The notes beneath the pieces were generated by a model. That model searched no databases, had not been told where the DNA came from, and saw nothing but the letters and a program-made list of their open reading frames with translations. A DNA stretch of 64,000 bases from a virus, in the IMG/VR virus record IMGVR_UViG_3300013137_000015, positions 1-64,000 of that record; one strand, written 5' to 3'. Positions 62,399-64,000 of the stretch are shown piece by piece. A program made the position numbers and the translations under genes. The stretch's first letter is position 1, and every line of letters begins with the position of its first letter.

Positions 62399-63294
62399 TA
62401 TATTAATTCATTCATTTTTCCATTTGATTTAAGCTTTTCTAACAATGGTATTTTTTGCATAGTATTATGTTGTCCTTGTATAAATAAACAAGTTGATTCT
62501 GACCATATTTCATTTCTTGTATTATGAATTCCATATTTTCCTCTTTGATATAACTGTTGTAAATTTAATAATTTAAATCTGTTAATTTCTGGTGAAAATA
62601 TATGTAATAATTTTTTCCAAGCATTTTTTGACATAAAATTGATAAAATCTTCTTCATAATCTATATCATCTTCTCCTATATATTTAACCTCAACACCGTG
62701 TCTATTATTTTTAAATTCTTTCAACTTTTTTTCTATCTCATCTATACCCTTATGCAAATCTTCATAATTTGTTTGGCTCAATTCTACATTAAATTTTTTA
62801 GAAATATCAAGTATTCTATCAACAAAATTATCAGCTGCTTCTGTCATCCAACCAGCGGCATCCATACCATTAATAAATGAATCATATATATCTACTTCAT
62901 TACAAACGCCCCAAATAGAATTATCATTTGGTATAACAACAAATGCGTTACCATTCATATTAGAATATAACAAAGAACAAATAAAAGATTTACTTCTCTT
63001 TGGATAATCTTTCCATTCTGGTGCATTATCCATAATTAAAGTATAATAATTTTCACAATCTCTTGAAATTCTATCTACTGGTTTAGAATAAAAACAATTT
63101 TCAGTTGTTTGAATTCTTCTTCCTATTTTTACTGGATATTCTAACCATTCATTACAATTTTTTATAACATAATCAAAAGCTTCATCTTCGGTTAATTTGA
63201 CCATTGATTTTACGAACCTATTTTTTACATCTAAAGTATTAGGGATTCTTTTTTCATCATATACAAAATATTCATATTTATTTAGATATTTCAT
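62398..63294 (-). CDS. Tagged paralogue family member 2
   Basis: 298 residues, starting MKYLNKYEYFVYDEK. Same blocks as member 1: FYSKPVDRISRD, YTLIMDN, YPKRSKSFICSL, FVVIPNDNSIWGV and a final EIWSESTCLFI. The RG pair of member 1 is replaced by GRRI, and an insertion near residue 195 is acidic (GEDDIDYEEDFI). Divergence with conserved core blocks points to old duplications with changed specificity. It overlaps the third copy by 4 bases. Confidence 0.7.
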   Translation of the reverse strand: MKYLNKYEYFVYDEKRIPNTLDVKNRFVKSMVKLTEDEAFDYVIKNCNEWLEYPVKIGRRIQTTENCFYSKPVDRISRDCENYYTLIMDNAPEWKDYPKRSKSFICSLLYSNMNGNAFVVIPNDNSIWGVCNEVDIYDSFINGMDAAGWMTEAADNFVDRILDISKKFNVELSQTNYEDLHKGIDEIEKKLKEFKNNRHGVEVKYIGEDDIDYEEDFINFMSKNAWKKLLHIFSPEINRFKLLNLQQLYQRGKYGIHNTRNEIWSESTCLFIQGQHNTMQKIPLLEKLKSNGKMNELI

Positions 63295-64000
63295 AAACTT
63301 TCAAATGATATATTTTTATTTATATATTTAGATAAATTATTAATAAAATTTTTAAAATTTTCACCACGATTTCCATATTTTATAAATACACATGGCGAAT
63401 CAGTCCATAGTTCTTTATAATTATCAAATTGATTTTCATCATATTTTATTTCTGTATATTTTTTATGAGTGAATTTGTTCAAATCTGGTTTCATTGCATA
63501 ATCTATTTTATATGGTAATGCTTCTGAACCATTAGTTGTAAAAAAATTATGTACCTGATATAGATTGACATCCTCTACTGAAAGTTTTATGTATTTTTGA
63601 GTAAATAGTTCTTGTGATAATTTATTAATATCTGATAACATTCCTGTGTAAGAATCATCACTTATGCCGTCTAAATCTAATTTAAGTGATAGTCTATTCA
63701 ATTGTTCAAAAAAATTATCTGGACCAGTACCAAGTGTTTCCCAGAAACATTCATAAATATCATCTTCTGGCGCAATACCCCAATTAGAACCATCTATTGG
63801 TATTACCACATAATAAAATGGTCCCAACACTTCATGTTCATCACCGATACTACATATGAAGGATTTACCTCTCTTTGGATATTCTTTCCAATTATTTGAA
63901 TTATCAATCATTAGTGTGTACCAATTTGGATTATCTCTTGATGTTCTTTGTATTGGTTCACTTCTAAAAAAATCAACTTTTGCATTACATTCTCTGTATA
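63291..64000 (-). CDS. Tagged paralogue family member 3 (partial, N-terminus outside window)
   Basis: The frame runs past the right edge; at least 236 codons are visible. It carries FFRSEPIQRTSRD, YTLMIDN, YPKRGKSFICSI, YVVIPIDGSNWGIAP and ELWTDSPCVFI, the same blocks as members 1 and 2. An internal ATG at 63911 is not the true start, because the conserved R-S-E-P segment lies upstream. The N-terminal tag would be just outside the window. Confidence 0.7.
   Translation of the reverse strand, partial: YRECNAKVDFFRSEPIQRTSRDNPNWYTLMIDNSNNWKEYPKRGKSFICSIGDEHEVLGPFYYVVIPIDGSNWGIAPEDDIYECFWETLGTGPDNFFEQLNRLSLKLDLDGISDDSYTGMLSDINKLSQELFTQKYIKLSVEDVNLYQVHNFFTTNGSEALPYKIDYAMKPDLNKFTHKKYTEIKYDENQFDNYKELWTDSPCVFIKYGNRGENFKNFINNLSKYINKNISFESL

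Noticed and set aside
1-64000. Alternative genetic code with TAG or TGA read as an amino acid
   Set aside because: TAG ends the genes at 22904, 27576 and 37211 and TGA ends several others in sensible places; no gene needs readthrough of either.
1-64000. CRISPR array, tRNA or rRNA genes
   Set aside because: No regularly spaced repeats and no cloverleaf-like or conserved RNA segments were seen on either strand; a tRNA scan would be decisive.

Overview
The window is a segment of a large, AT-rich, contractile-tailed bacteriophage (myovirus), most likely infecting a member of the Bacteroidota. The phage assignment rests on a tail tube protein, an oversized tail sheath, a T4 gp26-like baseplate protein, several giant virion proteins, intron-type homing endonucleases and many small overlapping genes. 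The host assignment rests on five copies of TATCTTTG, which fits the Bacteroidota housekeeping -7 element TAnnTTTG. Stops TAA, TGA and TAG all appear to terminate genes, so there is no sign of recoding. I see no rRNA, tRNA or CRISPR array.

Layout. 1-16942 is mainly minus-strand: a giant repeat protein cut by the left edge, a HAD phosphatase, the tail tube, the tail sheath and a polymerase-like protein. Three homing endonuclease genes sit between them, and a small plus-strand block (6308-7886) carries a baseplate assembly protein. 17089-26353 is mainly plus-strand: a ClpC-like AAA+ unfoldase broken by an atypically split intein with a homing endonuclease between the halves, an RlaP-like nucleotidyltransferase, and an RNA polymerase sigma factor. 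26381-29271 holds a DNA methyltransferase and small unknown genes. 29371-42856 and 48482-50408 are rich in accessory genes, most of which carry the same N-terminal peptide tag. 42874-47256 and 52013-59604 are three very large minus-strand virion proteins, probably baseplate or tail-fibre components. 59728-64000 returns to tagged proteins, ending in a tandem paralogue array that runs off the right edge.

The main discovery is the tag. About twenty proteins begin with a variant of M-K-x-L-x-x-Y/F-x-x-F-(I/L/N)-N-E. It matches the capsid-targeting sequence of T4 internal head proteins (MKTYQEFIAE, cut by the prohead protease after I/L-x-E). Behind it are many different domains: ADP-ribosyltransferase-like, HAD nucleotidase, nucleotidyltransferase, BRCT, AAA+, SAM methyltransferase, Nudix, deoxyribose-phosphate aldolase, nucleoside deoxyribosyltransferase, a multi-pass membrane protein, a Cys-rich protein, and micro-proteins that are little more than the tag. 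I infer a head-packaged protein arsenal ejected with the DNA.

Expression. Fourteen exact copies of TTTAATATATA lie mostly just upstream of tail genes, tagged genes and homing endonucleases, which suggests a phage-specific late promoter. The phage-encoded sigma factor at 25754-26353 is a natural candidate to read it. TATCTTTG sites precede the non-structural plus-strand genes and are probably read by the host polymerase early. Strong hairpin terminators, several bidirectional, separate convergent blocks.
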